Source: CAYQFQ01 sp964539415 (GTDB lineage Bacteria > Patescibacteriota > Minisyncoccia > Phycocordibacterales > GWA1-40-21). Taken from it: DNA of 10,290 nucleotides. Location of the stretch: positions 1 to 10,290 of the forward strand of contig CAZIID010000018.1 of NCBI GenBank assembly GCA_964539415.1, in the 5' to 3' direction. The stretch's first letter is position 1. Each line of letters begins with the position of its first letter. The notes below the pieces were generated by a model. That model saw only the letters and a list, made by a program, of their open reading frames with translations, searched no databases and was not told the DNA's origin. Positions 1 to 5,399 of this stretch are shown here, one piece after another. Both the position numbers and the translations under genes were made by a program.

Positions 1-51
1 AATATTGGTAAAAATAATGATGATAAGCCAGAGCCAGATAACGAAGATTAA
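1..51 (+). CDS. C-terminal end of an upstream gene (partial)
   Basis: Frame 1 is open from the window edge for 16 codons and stops at TAA 49-51. The visible tail is acidic and low-complexity (it ends DDKPEPDNED). It lies on the same strand as rpsB, about 50 bp upstream of the start chosen for it. Such charged tails occur on ribosomal and other proteins of these bacteria, but 16 residues are too few to name the gene. It could also be chance, since the frame is short. Confidence 0.4.
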   Translation, partial: NIGKNNDDKPEPDNED

Positions 52-63
52 TTTTAAAGGGGG

Positions 64-92
64 TTGCTTTTAAAGGTTTTTTTTGGTAGACT
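64..92 (+). promoter_or_regulatory. Possible rpsB promoter
   Basis: TTGCTT (64-69) is followed after 17 bp by TAGACT (87-92). The predicted transcription start would fall around 98-101, only a few bases before the ATG at 103, giving an almost leaderless message. The boxes match consensus only moderately. A direct repeat TTTTAAAGG (52-60 and 68-76) overlaps the region and is unexplained. Confidence 0.3.
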
Positions 93-102
93 GCATTCAC
101 TT

Positions 103-813
103 ATGTTAGAACAAAAGAATATACAAAATAATGAAATTATAGAGGCGATGTTCAAGGCAGGGGCTCATTTTGGTTATTCAAAATCAAGAAGACACCCTTC
201 TACAGCTTCTTATGTTTTTGGAGTAAAAAATAAGACAGAAATAATAGATTTAGAAAAAACTTCTGAACTTTTAAATAAAGCAATAGAATTTGTAACTAGT
301 TTAGCAAAGGACAATAAGAAAATCCTTTTTATCGGAGGTAAGAGTGAAGCAAAAAATGCTATTAAAAATGGGGCTATGATAATAGATATGCCTTATGTTT
401 CCGGAAGATGGATTGGTGGTACTTTAACAAACGCTCCAGAAATAAAGAAAAGAGTAGCAAGATTTGAAGATCTAACTTCTCAGAAAGAAAAAGGTGAATT
501 GTCAAAATACACTAAGAAAGAAAGATTACTTATAGACAGACTTATTGTTAATCTAGAAGAAATGTTTGGAGGTGTTATAGGAATGAAGGAAAGTCCAAAA
601 GCATTATTTGTAATAGATCCTAAGAAAGAAATAATTGCAGTTACTGAAGCTAAAAAAATGGGTATACCAGTAATAGCACTACTTAATACAGATTGTAATA
701 TAAAAGATATAGACTATCCTATAATAGCTAACGATTCATCAGTTTCAAGTATTTCATTTTTTGTAGATTCAATTGTAAAAGCTTATAAAGCTGGTAAAAC
801 TCCTATCAAATAA
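103..813 (+). CDS. rpsB: 30S ribosomal protein S2
   Basis: Ribosomal protein S2 binds the head of the small subunit near the head-body junction and is needed for S1 recruitment where S1 exists. The 236-residue product is the normal bacterial length (about 240). Family hallmarks are the N-terminal FKAGAHFGYSK (usual form aGvHFGHqt), the central GRWIGGTLTN, the LEEMFGGVIGMK segment, and the C-terminal IPVIALLNTDCN followed by IDYPIIANDSS. The frame is open back to a TTG at 64, but S2 proteins start close to the AGAHFG motif. The ATG at 103 fits that length and lies just below a possible promoter, so I chose it. No Shine-Dalgarno site is visible before it. tsf follows after 44 bp, the order widespread in bacteria, so co-transcription is likely. 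Confidence 0.96.
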   Translation: MLEQKNIQNNEIIEAMFKAGAHFGYSKSRRHPSTASYVFGVKNKTEIIDLEKTSELLNKAIEFVTSLAKDNKKILFIGGKSEAKNAIKNGAMIIDMPYVSGRWIGGTLTNAPEIKKRVARFEDLTSQKEKGELSKYTKKERLLIDRLIVNLEEMFGGVIGMKESPKALFVIDPKKEIIAVTEAKKMGIPVIALLNTDCNIKDIDYPIIANDSSVSSISFFVDSIVKAYKAGKTPIK

Positions 814-857
814 AATTTGTAAACTTATTAGTTCTTTAATTAATTTATATATATCAT

Positions 858-1448
858 ATGGAGATAACAACAGAACAAGTAAAAGAATTAAGAGATAAAA
901 CTGGCATTTCTGTGATGCAGTGTAGAAAGGCTCTTGAAGATTCAAACGGTGATACTGAAAAAGCTCTTACATTACTTAAAAAGAAAGGTGCGGATATAGC
1001 TTCAAAAAAAGCAGATAGAGTTTTGAAGGCTGGAAGAATCGCTGGATACGTTCATGGTGTAGGAACAGTTGGGGCAATGGTAGAAATTTCTTCTGAGACT
1101 GATTTCGTGTCAAAACACGAAGATTTTGCCAAACTTTCTTATGATATCGCTATGCAGATAGCAGCTACAAAACCTGAATACTTAAAAAGAGAAGATGTTC
1201 CACAAGAAGAAAAGGATAAACTCGCTGAAGCATTCAAAGGGGAGCTTGAAGGTAAACCAGAAGCAATAAAAGAGAAAATTCTACAAGGTAAAATGGATTC
1301 TTATTTTAAAGAGAAGGTTTTACTTGAACAGGAATTTATTAAAGATCCTAATTTTACTATACAAGGTCTTATAGAAGCTGCTATACAAAAATTTGGAGAA
1401 AAAATAGAAATAGCTAGATTTGTGAGATTTGGAGTGTCGGGTAAATAA
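858..1448 (+). CDS. tsf: Translation elongation factor Ts (short form)
   Basis: EF-Ts is the nucleotide-exchange factor that recycles EF-Tu from GDP to GTP form. The 196-residue protein begins with a UBA-like domain (residues 1-50) carrying LRDKTGISVMQCRKAL, then the linker GADIASKKADR. The core exchange domain holds the signature SETDFVSKHEDF (79-90), whose TDFV contacts EF-Tu. At 196 residues it resembles the single-core Thermus form rather than the 283-residue E. coli protein, so the second half of the dimerisation/core region is reduced. The ATG at 858 has no Shine-Dalgarno site. An AT-rich TATATA (846-851) just before it could act as a -10 box. The next gene begins one base after the stop. 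Confidence 0.96.
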   Translation: MEITTEQVKELRDKTGISVMQCRKALEDSNGDTEKALTLLKKKGADIASKKADRVLKAGRIAGYVHGVGTVGAMVEISSETDFVSKHEDFAKLSYDIAMQIAATKPEYLKREDVPQEEKDKLAEAFKGELEGKPEAIKEKILQGKMDSYFKEKVLLEQEFIKDPNFTIQGLIEAAIQKFGEKIEIARFVRFGVSGK

Positions 1449-1449
1449 A

Positions 1450-1827
1450 ATGTCTTTCATAGTATTTTACATATCTTTCTTCTGTCTAATCTGCTTTCTA
1501 GGATTAAAGATCTTTGAGTATAAGACTGGAAAAAAGACCTATATATCAAGTTTTGGTAAGGAGACTGATAAAATAGTCAGCCATTTTTGGCTGTTAGTAA
1601 AAAGTTTTTTGAAAAGTTTAAGCTTTAAAAATACAGCAAAAGTTTTTGATTGGTTGTGGGAGAATACAGTTATCTTTGTCTGGGCATTAAAGAGGAGATT
1701 TGATAGTAGACAACCAAAATTTTTCGTTCAGCAAAATCAATTTGATCCAAAAGGTAAAGGTAGAGCATCTTTCTTTTGGAGAAATGTCTCAGAATATAAA
1801 AAAGGATTAAAGGGAAATAATTTGTAA
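1450..1827 (+). CDS. Hypothetical single-pass membrane protein
   Basis: I do not recognise a named family. The 125-residue product has one N-terminal hydrophobic helix (about residues 3-23, FIVFYISFFCLICFLGLKIF). A basic, aromatic-rich remainder follows, with several Trp residues, and the C-terminal part contains GKGRASFFWRNVSEYKKGLKG. This suggests a membrane-anchored protein with a cytoplasmic basic tail. The frame stays open back to a TTG at 1429 inside tsf. The ATG at 1450, one base past the tsf stop, is the natural start and implies translational coupling. Its stop overlaps the -35 box of the tRNA promoter. Linkage to rpsB-tsf may simply reflect operon compaction. Codon use matches its neighbours, so I take it as a real gene. 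Confidence 0.75.
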   Translation: MSFIVFYISFFCLICFLGLKIFEYKTGKKTYISSFGKETDKIVSHFWLLVKSFLKSLSFKNTAKVFDWLWENTVIFVWALKRRFDSRQPKFFVQQNQFDPKGKGRASFFWRNVSEYKKGLKGNNL

Positions 1828-1850
1828 TTTTATCTTTTTTTTGCTATATT
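1822..1850 (+). promoter_or_regulatory. Promoter of tRNA-Thr
   Basis: TTGTAA (1822-1827), a 17-bp spacer, then TATATT (1845-1850) preceded by TG at 1842-1843, making an extended -10. The expected transcription start is near 1857, about 20 bases before the mature tRNA 5' end. The -35 box overlaps the stop codon of the preceding gene, so the tRNA seems to be an independent unit. Confidence 0.65.
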
Positions 1851-1877
1851 TCTTTAGGTAGACGTATTAAGTTTTAG

Positions 1878-1950
1878 GCCACCTTAGCTCAGTTGGTAGA
1901 GCAATTGTTTTGTAAACAATAGGTCCCCAGTTCAAGCCTGGGAGGTGGCT
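1878..1950 (+). tRNA. tRNA-Thr, anticodon UGU
   Basis: A complete cloverleaf can be drawn. The acceptor stem is GCCACCT (1878-1884) with AGGTGGC (1943-1949). The D stem is GCTC/GAGC with loop AGTTGGTA. The anticodon stem is ATTGT (1904-1908) with ACAAT (1916-1920), around loop TTTGTAA with anticodon TGT at 1911-1913. The variable loop has five bases, and the T stem is CCCAG (1926-1930) with CTGGG (1938-1942) around TTCAAGC. The anticodon reads ACA (Thr). The discriminator base is T1950. CCA is not encoded directly after this copy (the next bases are CAC), so a CCA-adding enzyme would be needed. The 3' end is repeated 135 bp downstream, there followed by CCA. Confidence 0.95.
1933..1950 (+). 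repeat. Direct repeat, copy 1 (3' end of tRNA-Thr)
   Basis: CAAGCCTGGGAGGTGGCT covers part of the T loop, the T-stem 3' strand, the acceptor 3' strand and the discriminator base. An identical 18-base copy lies at 2068-2085. Duplication of a tRNA 3' end is the usual footprint of site-specific integration into a tRNA gene. Confidence 0.9.
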
Positions 1951-1978
1951 CACGAGCAAAGCGAGATGAGACAACTCA

Positions 1979-2000
1979 GCAAGCAAACTGCTTTGCTTGC
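1979..2000 (+). other. Hairpin 1 in the tRNA-flanking element
   Basis: GCAAGCAAA (1979-1987) pairs perfectly with TTTGCTTGC (1992-2000) across a CTGC loop. No U-tract follows; GCC comes next, opening the second hairpin. It is therefore not a simple terminator. Confidence 0.75.
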
Positions 2001-2056
2001 GCCAGGTCTTGAAAGGAGTTTCTATATTTTAATATTAAAATAGAAACTCACCTGGC
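2001..2056 (+). other. Nested hairpin 2 in the tRNA-flanking element
   Basis: The outer stem GCCAGGT (2001-2007) pairs with ACCTGGC (2050-2056). Inside it, 2016-2049 folds into a long AT-rich stem. GAGTTTCT pairs with AGAAACTC, followed by the self-complementary ATTTTAATATTAAAAT, with a two-base bulge on the 5' side. The eight bases CTTGAAAG (2008-2015) form an internal bulge. Such strength is unusual for a spacer and suggests a DNA-transposition hairpin or a structured RNA. Confidence 0.75.
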
Positions 2057-2067
2057 TAAGTAGTAGC

Positions 2068-2085
2068 CAAGCCTGGGAGGTGGCT
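2068..2085 (+). repeat. Direct repeat, copy 2 (displaced tRNA-Thr 3' end)
   Basis: Identical to 1933-1950. It is followed at once by CCA (2086-2088), unlike copy 1. Joining 1878-1932 to this copy would give a full tRNA-Thr with an encoded CCA end. Confidence 0.9.
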
Positions 2086-2101
2086 CCAGATTAATTTAGA
2101 T

Positions 2102-2120
2102 GAGCAAATAATATTTGCTC
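2102..2120 (+). other. Perfect 19-bp palindrome before the glycosyltransferase
   Basis: GAGCAAATA and TATTTGCTC flank a single A, and the ATG follows nine bases later at 2130. No T-run follows, so it is a poor intrinsic terminator. It could be an operator, a structure affecting start access, or the end of the tRNA transcript. It overlaps a weak -10-like TAATAT (2109-2114). Confidence 0.55.
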
Positions 2121-2129
2121 ATTATTCAT

Positions 2130-3668
2130 ATGGAATTCAAAGATACAAAATATTTTAGAGTAGGGCGTGCAGATGAACTCACTGGTAGTGATAGAATAAT
2201 TTATAGATTACTTGAGATTTTCCCAGGTTTTTTGACTTGGCTTACAATTTTCTTGATGTTCTTTTGTTCTTTTTATTTTCCATTCCAAACATCTGTCTTT
2301 ATATTACTTTTTGATATCTACTGGTTATTAAAGACTTTATACCTATCAATTTATCTTTATCAGAGCTGGTCAAAAACAAAGCATAATCTTTCTCTAGATT
2401 GGAACTTAAGACTTTCTCTTTTAAAATATGATCATTTATATCAAATGGTAATGTTGCCATTTTATAAAGAACCGTTTGAAGTCGTTGAAAAAAGTTTAGA
2501 TTCTCTTTTGACAACAAATTGGGATAAGAAGAAAATGATTGTTGTTCTAGCTTCTGAAGAAAAAGATGGTAAACACGGAGAGACTATTTGTGCAATGGCT
2601 AGAGAAAAATATGCAGATAAATTTGCTCATTTCTTTTGTACAACTCATCCCGCAAATGTTTTTGGAGAAATAGCTGGAAAAGGTTCAAATATTGCTTACA
2701 GTGCAGAACTCGTTGGAAAAGAAATTTTAAATAAAAATTCAATAAAATTTGAAGATGTTTTAATTTCTGCTTTTGATATAGATACGGTGGTGGAGAAGGA
2801 TTATTTTAATTGTCTGACCTGGAACTTTTTGACTGTGGAAGATAGATTCAGATCCTCATTCCAACCTATACCGATTTTTAATAATAATTTTTGGTCTACG
2901 CCAGCCTTTTCAAAAATAATGAGTGCAACTAGTTCATTTTGGCAGATGATTCAGCAGGAAAGACCTGATAAAATAGATACTTTTTCATCTCACTCGATGT
3001 CTTTCAAAACTCTCGATGAAATAAAATATTGGCAGAAAAATATGGTATCTGAGGATTCTAGAATATTCTGGAACGCTTTTTTGGCTTTTGATGGTAATTA
3101 CAAAACAGTGCCAATGTTTTATCCTGTCTTTATGGATGCCAATCTTGCAGAAACATTTTGGCAGACAGCAAAAAATGTTTATAAACAGCAAAGAAGATGG
3201 GCATGGGGTGTTGAGAATCTTCCTTATATGTATTTTGGTTTTATAAAAAATAAAAATATTTCAATTTTTAAAAAAGTTTTTCATACATTGGTTTCTTTGG
3301 AAAAAGCATGGTCTAGAACAACTAATTCCTTAATGATATTATTTTTGGGTTGGCTACCAGTTTTGATTGGAGGTAAAGAATTTAATTCACATTTGATATC
3401 ATACAACCTTCCTGTGGTTTCAAGAGTCTTAATGACCATCGTGATGCTCGGTTTGGTTTTGTCTGTATATATATCTTTTGGTTTTATTCCAAAAAGAGAG
3501 GGTAAAAAAGATATTTTGGCTAAGATCGTATTTGCGTTACAATGGTTACTTACCCCTGTTCTTCTTATTGTTTTTGGAAGTATTCCAGCCATAGATTCTC
3601 AGACGAGGCTTATGTTTGGTAAATACATGGGTTTTTGGGTTACGCCTAAGAATATAATAAAAAAATAA
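2130..3668 (+). CDS. Membrane glycosyltransferase, GT2 family
   Basis: Inverting family-2 glycosyltransferases of this layout move sugars from nucleotide donors to growing polysaccharide or lipid acceptors at the inner face of the membrane. The 512-residue protein has two N-terminal membrane helices (about 33-50 and 54-77). A GT-A domain follows with the early strand MVMLPFYKEP, the metal-binding DID (216-218) and the acceptor-site QQRRW (353-357), the QxxRW motif of processive GT2 enzymes. Three C-terminal helices follow (about 400-414, 431-453, 464-485). This is a cellulose- or hyaluronan-synthase-like topology, but the product cannot be read from the sequence. An in-frame TTG at 2115 lies inside the palindrome, so I prefer the ATG at 2130. 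The stop shares one base with the next start (TAATG), implying coupled translation with the PEGA protein. Confidence 0.88.
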   Translation: MEFKDTKYFRVGRADELTGSDRIIYRLLEIFPGFLTWLTIFLMFFCSFYFPFQTSVFILLFDIYWLLKTLYLSIYLYQSWSKTKHNLSLDWNLRLSLLKYDHLYQMVMLPFYKEPFEVVEKSLDSLLTTNWDKKKMIVVLASEEKDGKHGETICAMAREKYADKFAHFFCTTHPANVFGEIAGKGSNIAYSAELVGKEILNKNSIKFEDVLISAFDIDTVVEKDYFNCLTWNFLTVEDRFRSSFQPIPIFNNNFWSTPAFSKIMSATSSFWQMIQQERPDKIDTFSSHSMSFKTLDEIKYWQKNMVSEDSRIFWNAFLAFDGNYKTVPMFYPVFMDANLAETFWQTAKNVYKQQRRWAWGVENLPYMYFGFIKNKNISIFKKVFHTLVSLEKAWSRTTNSLMILFLGWLPVLIGGKEFNSHLISYNLPVVSRVLMTIVMLGLVLSVYISFGFIPKREGKKDILAKIVFALQWLLTPVLLIVFGSIPAIDSQTRLMFGKYMGFWVTPKNIIKK

Positions 3669-4561
3669 TGAATAAACAAAGAAAAATTAGATTTGTAATT
3701 TTTGGTTTACTTTTTTTAATCATATCTCCTTTTATATTGATGTATGCTTTTGGTAATGTTTTTAGTGACGGAAATATATTTAAAACTGGAGGAATCTACG
3801 TGATAACTTCTGAGCCTGATTGTGAAATATATCTTGATGGTAAGCTAAAGAAAACCTCAAATTTTTTCCAAAGGAGTTTTTTGATTAAAAATTTAAGTGC
3901 AAAAAAATATTCAATCTACGTAAAGAAAGCGGGATTAAATTCTTGGTCAAAAGAGGTTTCTGTTTTTGATAGCCTAGTTACTGAGGTTACACCTTTTATG
4001 ATTCCTGAAAAAGTAGAATTAAGAGAAATAACAAAAACAGTAGATTCAGTTGTCTCTGTAGGAACAACCACAAGCACAAGTACAAAAAAGAATGTAGAGT
4101 ATCAGGATGTATTAAAACTATTTAATACTAAAGATATATCAACAAATATAAAACAAAAAACAATAGCGACTACTTCAGTTTCTAGTATAGAGTTTGGAAC
4201 AGTAGAAAATCCACTTTTGTATAGGAATATTGGTATATGGAAAGATGGAAACAAGGTTTACGCAAGCTGGCTTGGTAAAATAGATTCTATTGTTGATGAC
4301 TTTTGTGATGGAGGGAAATGCAATCCTATGATTGAAGTTTTTGATTTTCAAAAAAGTATTAAAAAATTAGATTTTTTCTTGGGAGACAGACAGGCAGTAA
4401 TCGCATTGTCAGATAATTGTATATCTGCAGTAGAAATACAAATAAATAAAGAAAAGAAAGCACAAAAAATATATTGTGGTGAAAAGGTAGATATGTTTTT
4501 GGCTAATAATAGCTATTTGTATATAAAAGACGGTGAATTTCTATTCGAGGCTATACTTTAA
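3668..4561 (+). CDS. Membrane-anchored PEGA-domain protein
   Basis: The 297-residue product starts with a basic stretch and one hydrophobic helix (about residues 8-27), so most of it should lie outside the membrane. Residues 41-113 match a PEGA domain: GGIYVITSEPDCEIYLDGKL, then FLIKNLSAKKYSIYVKKAGL and a closing beta segment. PEGA domains are beta-rich modules common on surface proteins of these bacteria. A Ser/Thr-rich linker (TTTSTSTKK) leads to a C-terminal region of unknown fold, containing GGKCNP and scattered Cys residues (C-D-G-G-K-C, NCIS, YCGE) that could form disulfides or bind metal. Its start overlaps the glycosyltransferase stop by one base, so an envelope-related partnership is likely but not proven. 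Confidence 0.8.
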   Translation: MNKQRKIRFVIFGLLFLIISPFILMYAFGNVFSDGNIFKTGGIYVITSEPDCEIYLDGKLKKTSNFFQRSFLIKNLSAKKYSIYVKKAGLNSWSKEVSVFDSLVTEVTPFMIPEKVELREITKTVDSVVSVGTTTSTSTKKNVEYQDVLKLFNTKDISTNIKQKTIATTSVSSIEFGTVENPLLYRNIGIWKDGNKVYASWLGKIDSIVDDFCDGGKCNPMIEVFDFQKSIKKLDFFLGDRQAVIALSDNCISAVEIQINKEKKAQKIYCGEKVDMFLANNSYLYIKDGEFLFEAIL

Positions 4562-4578
4562 ATATTCTGAATATTTAA
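4558..4578 (+). other. AT-rich palindrome after the PEGA gene
   Basis: TTAAATATTC (4558-4567) and GAATATTTAA (4569-4578) surround one T and overlap the PEGA stop codon. A run of eight T (4592-4599) lies 13 bases farther on, inside the pheS promoter spacer. It might serve as a weak terminator for the glycosyltransferase-PEGA transcript; the distance makes this doubtful. Confidence 0.35.
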
Positions 4579-4580
4579 GT

Positions 4581-4608
4581 TTGAAATAAGCTTTTTTTTC
4601 TGTATAAT
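4581..4608 (+). promoter_or_regulatory. Promoter of pheS-pheT
   Basis: TTGAAA (4581-4586), a 16-bp spacer containing T8, then a perfect TATAAT (4603-4608). The ATG of pheS begins nine bases after the -10 box, so transcription should start at or within about two bases of the start codon. That predicts a leaderless mRNA, in line with the absence of a Shine-Dalgarno site. Confidence 0.75.
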
Positions 4609-4616
4609 CATATTAT

Positions 4617-5399
4617 ATGGAAGAGAACAGAAAGGAAAAAATAATAAATCCTATAACTGATGTTATTCTAAGAATGACTAAGATTTTTACTGAACTAGGT
4701 TTTTCAATTGTTGAGGGTCCAGAGTTAGAAAATGAAAAATATAATTTTGATATGTTAAATGTTCCTAAGGATCATCCTGCAAGAGATATGCAAGATACTT
4801 TTTGGCTAAAAGATGCTTCAAAAGATGGTTCTCCACTCTTAATGAGAACTCAAACTAGTGCTATTCAAGCAAGATTTATGGAAAAAAATAAACCTCCATT
4901 TAAAATTGTTTGTCCAGGAAAAACTTATAGAAAAGAAGCGACTGATGCGGGTCATGAACTGATGTTCCAACAAATAGAGGGTCTATATGTTGATAAAGAA
5001 GTATCTCTCACAACACTTAAAACTGTTTTAAATAAATTCTTTGATAAATTCTTTGAGAAAAATGTTGAGGTTAGATTTCGCTCTAGTTATTTTCCTTTTG
5101 TTGAGCCGGGAGCAGAGATAGATATTTCTTGTTTTAAGTGCGATGGTAATAAAAATCCACCAAAAATTGGCAACTGTCCTGTATGTAAAGGTTCTGGTTG
5201 GGTAGAAGTTATGGGAGCAGGAGTGGTTCATCCAAAAGTTTTAAATGATGCTGGTATAAATCCAAATGAGTGGAAAGGTTTTGCTTTTGGTGGGGGAATA
5301 GAAAGAATGGCAATGCTTAAATACGGTATCGATGATATCAGATTATTTTATTCTGGAGACTTAAGATTGATTAATCAATTCAGGACAAAAAAACAATGA
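4617..5399 (+). CDS. pheS: Phenylalanine-tRNA ligase alpha subunit, lacking the N-terminal coiled coil
   Basis: This is the catalytic subunit of the alpha2-beta2 enzyme that activates Phe and charges tRNA-Phe. The class II core is complete: motif 1 region ELGFSIVEGPELENEKYNFD, then HPARDMQDTF, LLMRTQTSAIQARFM and the motif 2 stretch PGKTYRKEATDAGHELMFQQIEG. Motif 3 is the FGGGIERMAM segment near the C terminus. The protein has 260 residues against about 327-350 in most bacteria. The missing part is the N-terminal coiled-coil arm that normally reaches toward tRNA. A CX2C-X11-CX2C knuckle (C172, C175, C187, C190) precedes the conserved GWVEVMGAGVVHP. Similar cysteines occur in PheS of some other lineages. 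The stop overlaps the pheT start (ATGA). Confidence 0.96.
   Translation: MEENRKEKIINPITDVILRMTKIFTELGFSIVEGPELENEKYNFDMLNVPKDHPARDMQDTFWLKDASKDGSPLLMRTQTSAIQARFMEKNKPPFKIVCPGKTYRKEATDAGHELMFQQIEGLYVDKEVSLTTLKTVLNKFFDKFFEKNVEVRFRSSYFPFVEPGAEIDISCFKCDGNKNPPKIGNCPVCKGSGWVEVMGAGVVHPKVLNDAGINPNEWKGFAFGGGIERMAMLKYGIDDIRLFYSGDLRLINQFRTKKQ

Larger units (their letters stand above)
1951..2067 (+). mobile_element. Small structured element between tRNA 3'-end repeats
   Basis: These 117 bp sit between two identical 18-bp copies of the tRNA-Thr 3' end. They encode no obvious protein, but hold a 9-bp-stem hairpin (1979-2000) and a long nested hairpin (2001-2056). The downstream repeat copy is followed by CCA, which reads as the original tRNA end displaced by insertion. 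No recombinase is present, so it would be a remnant or a non-autonomous element. An alternative is a local duplication with a small structured RNA between the copies. Confidence 0.4.

Noticed and set aside
64..102. TTG-initiated 13-residue extension of S2
   Set aside because: S2 proteins start near the AGAHFG motif; the extra residues match nothing in the family, and the GGGGG before the TTG is too close to act as a ribosome-binding site.
1429..1449. TTG start of the membrane protein inside tsf
   Set aside because: The ATG at 1450 begins directly with the hydrophobic helix; the upstream residues are just tsf read in another frame.
1951..2067. Group I intron interrupting the tRNA
   Set aside because: 117 bp is too short for a group I catalytic core, no P/Q/R/S-like elements are seen, and the tRNA is already complete before the insert.
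2115..2129. TTG start for the glycosyltransferase within the palindrome
   Set aside because: It adds only five residues and lies in the right arm of a perfect hairpin; the ATG at 2130 is simpler.
5034..5057. Tandem 12-bp repeat in pheS (AAATTCTTTGAT / AAATTCTTTGAG)
   Set aside because: It encodes KFFDKFFE within a helix; a small in-frame duplication or chance in AT-rich coding DNA explains it.
5397..5399. Possible recoding of TGA at the pheS end, as in Gracilibacteria and SR1
   Set aside because: The protein already ends where PheS normally ends, and the overlap with the pheT ATG is a standard ATGA coupling, so TGA is a normal stop here.
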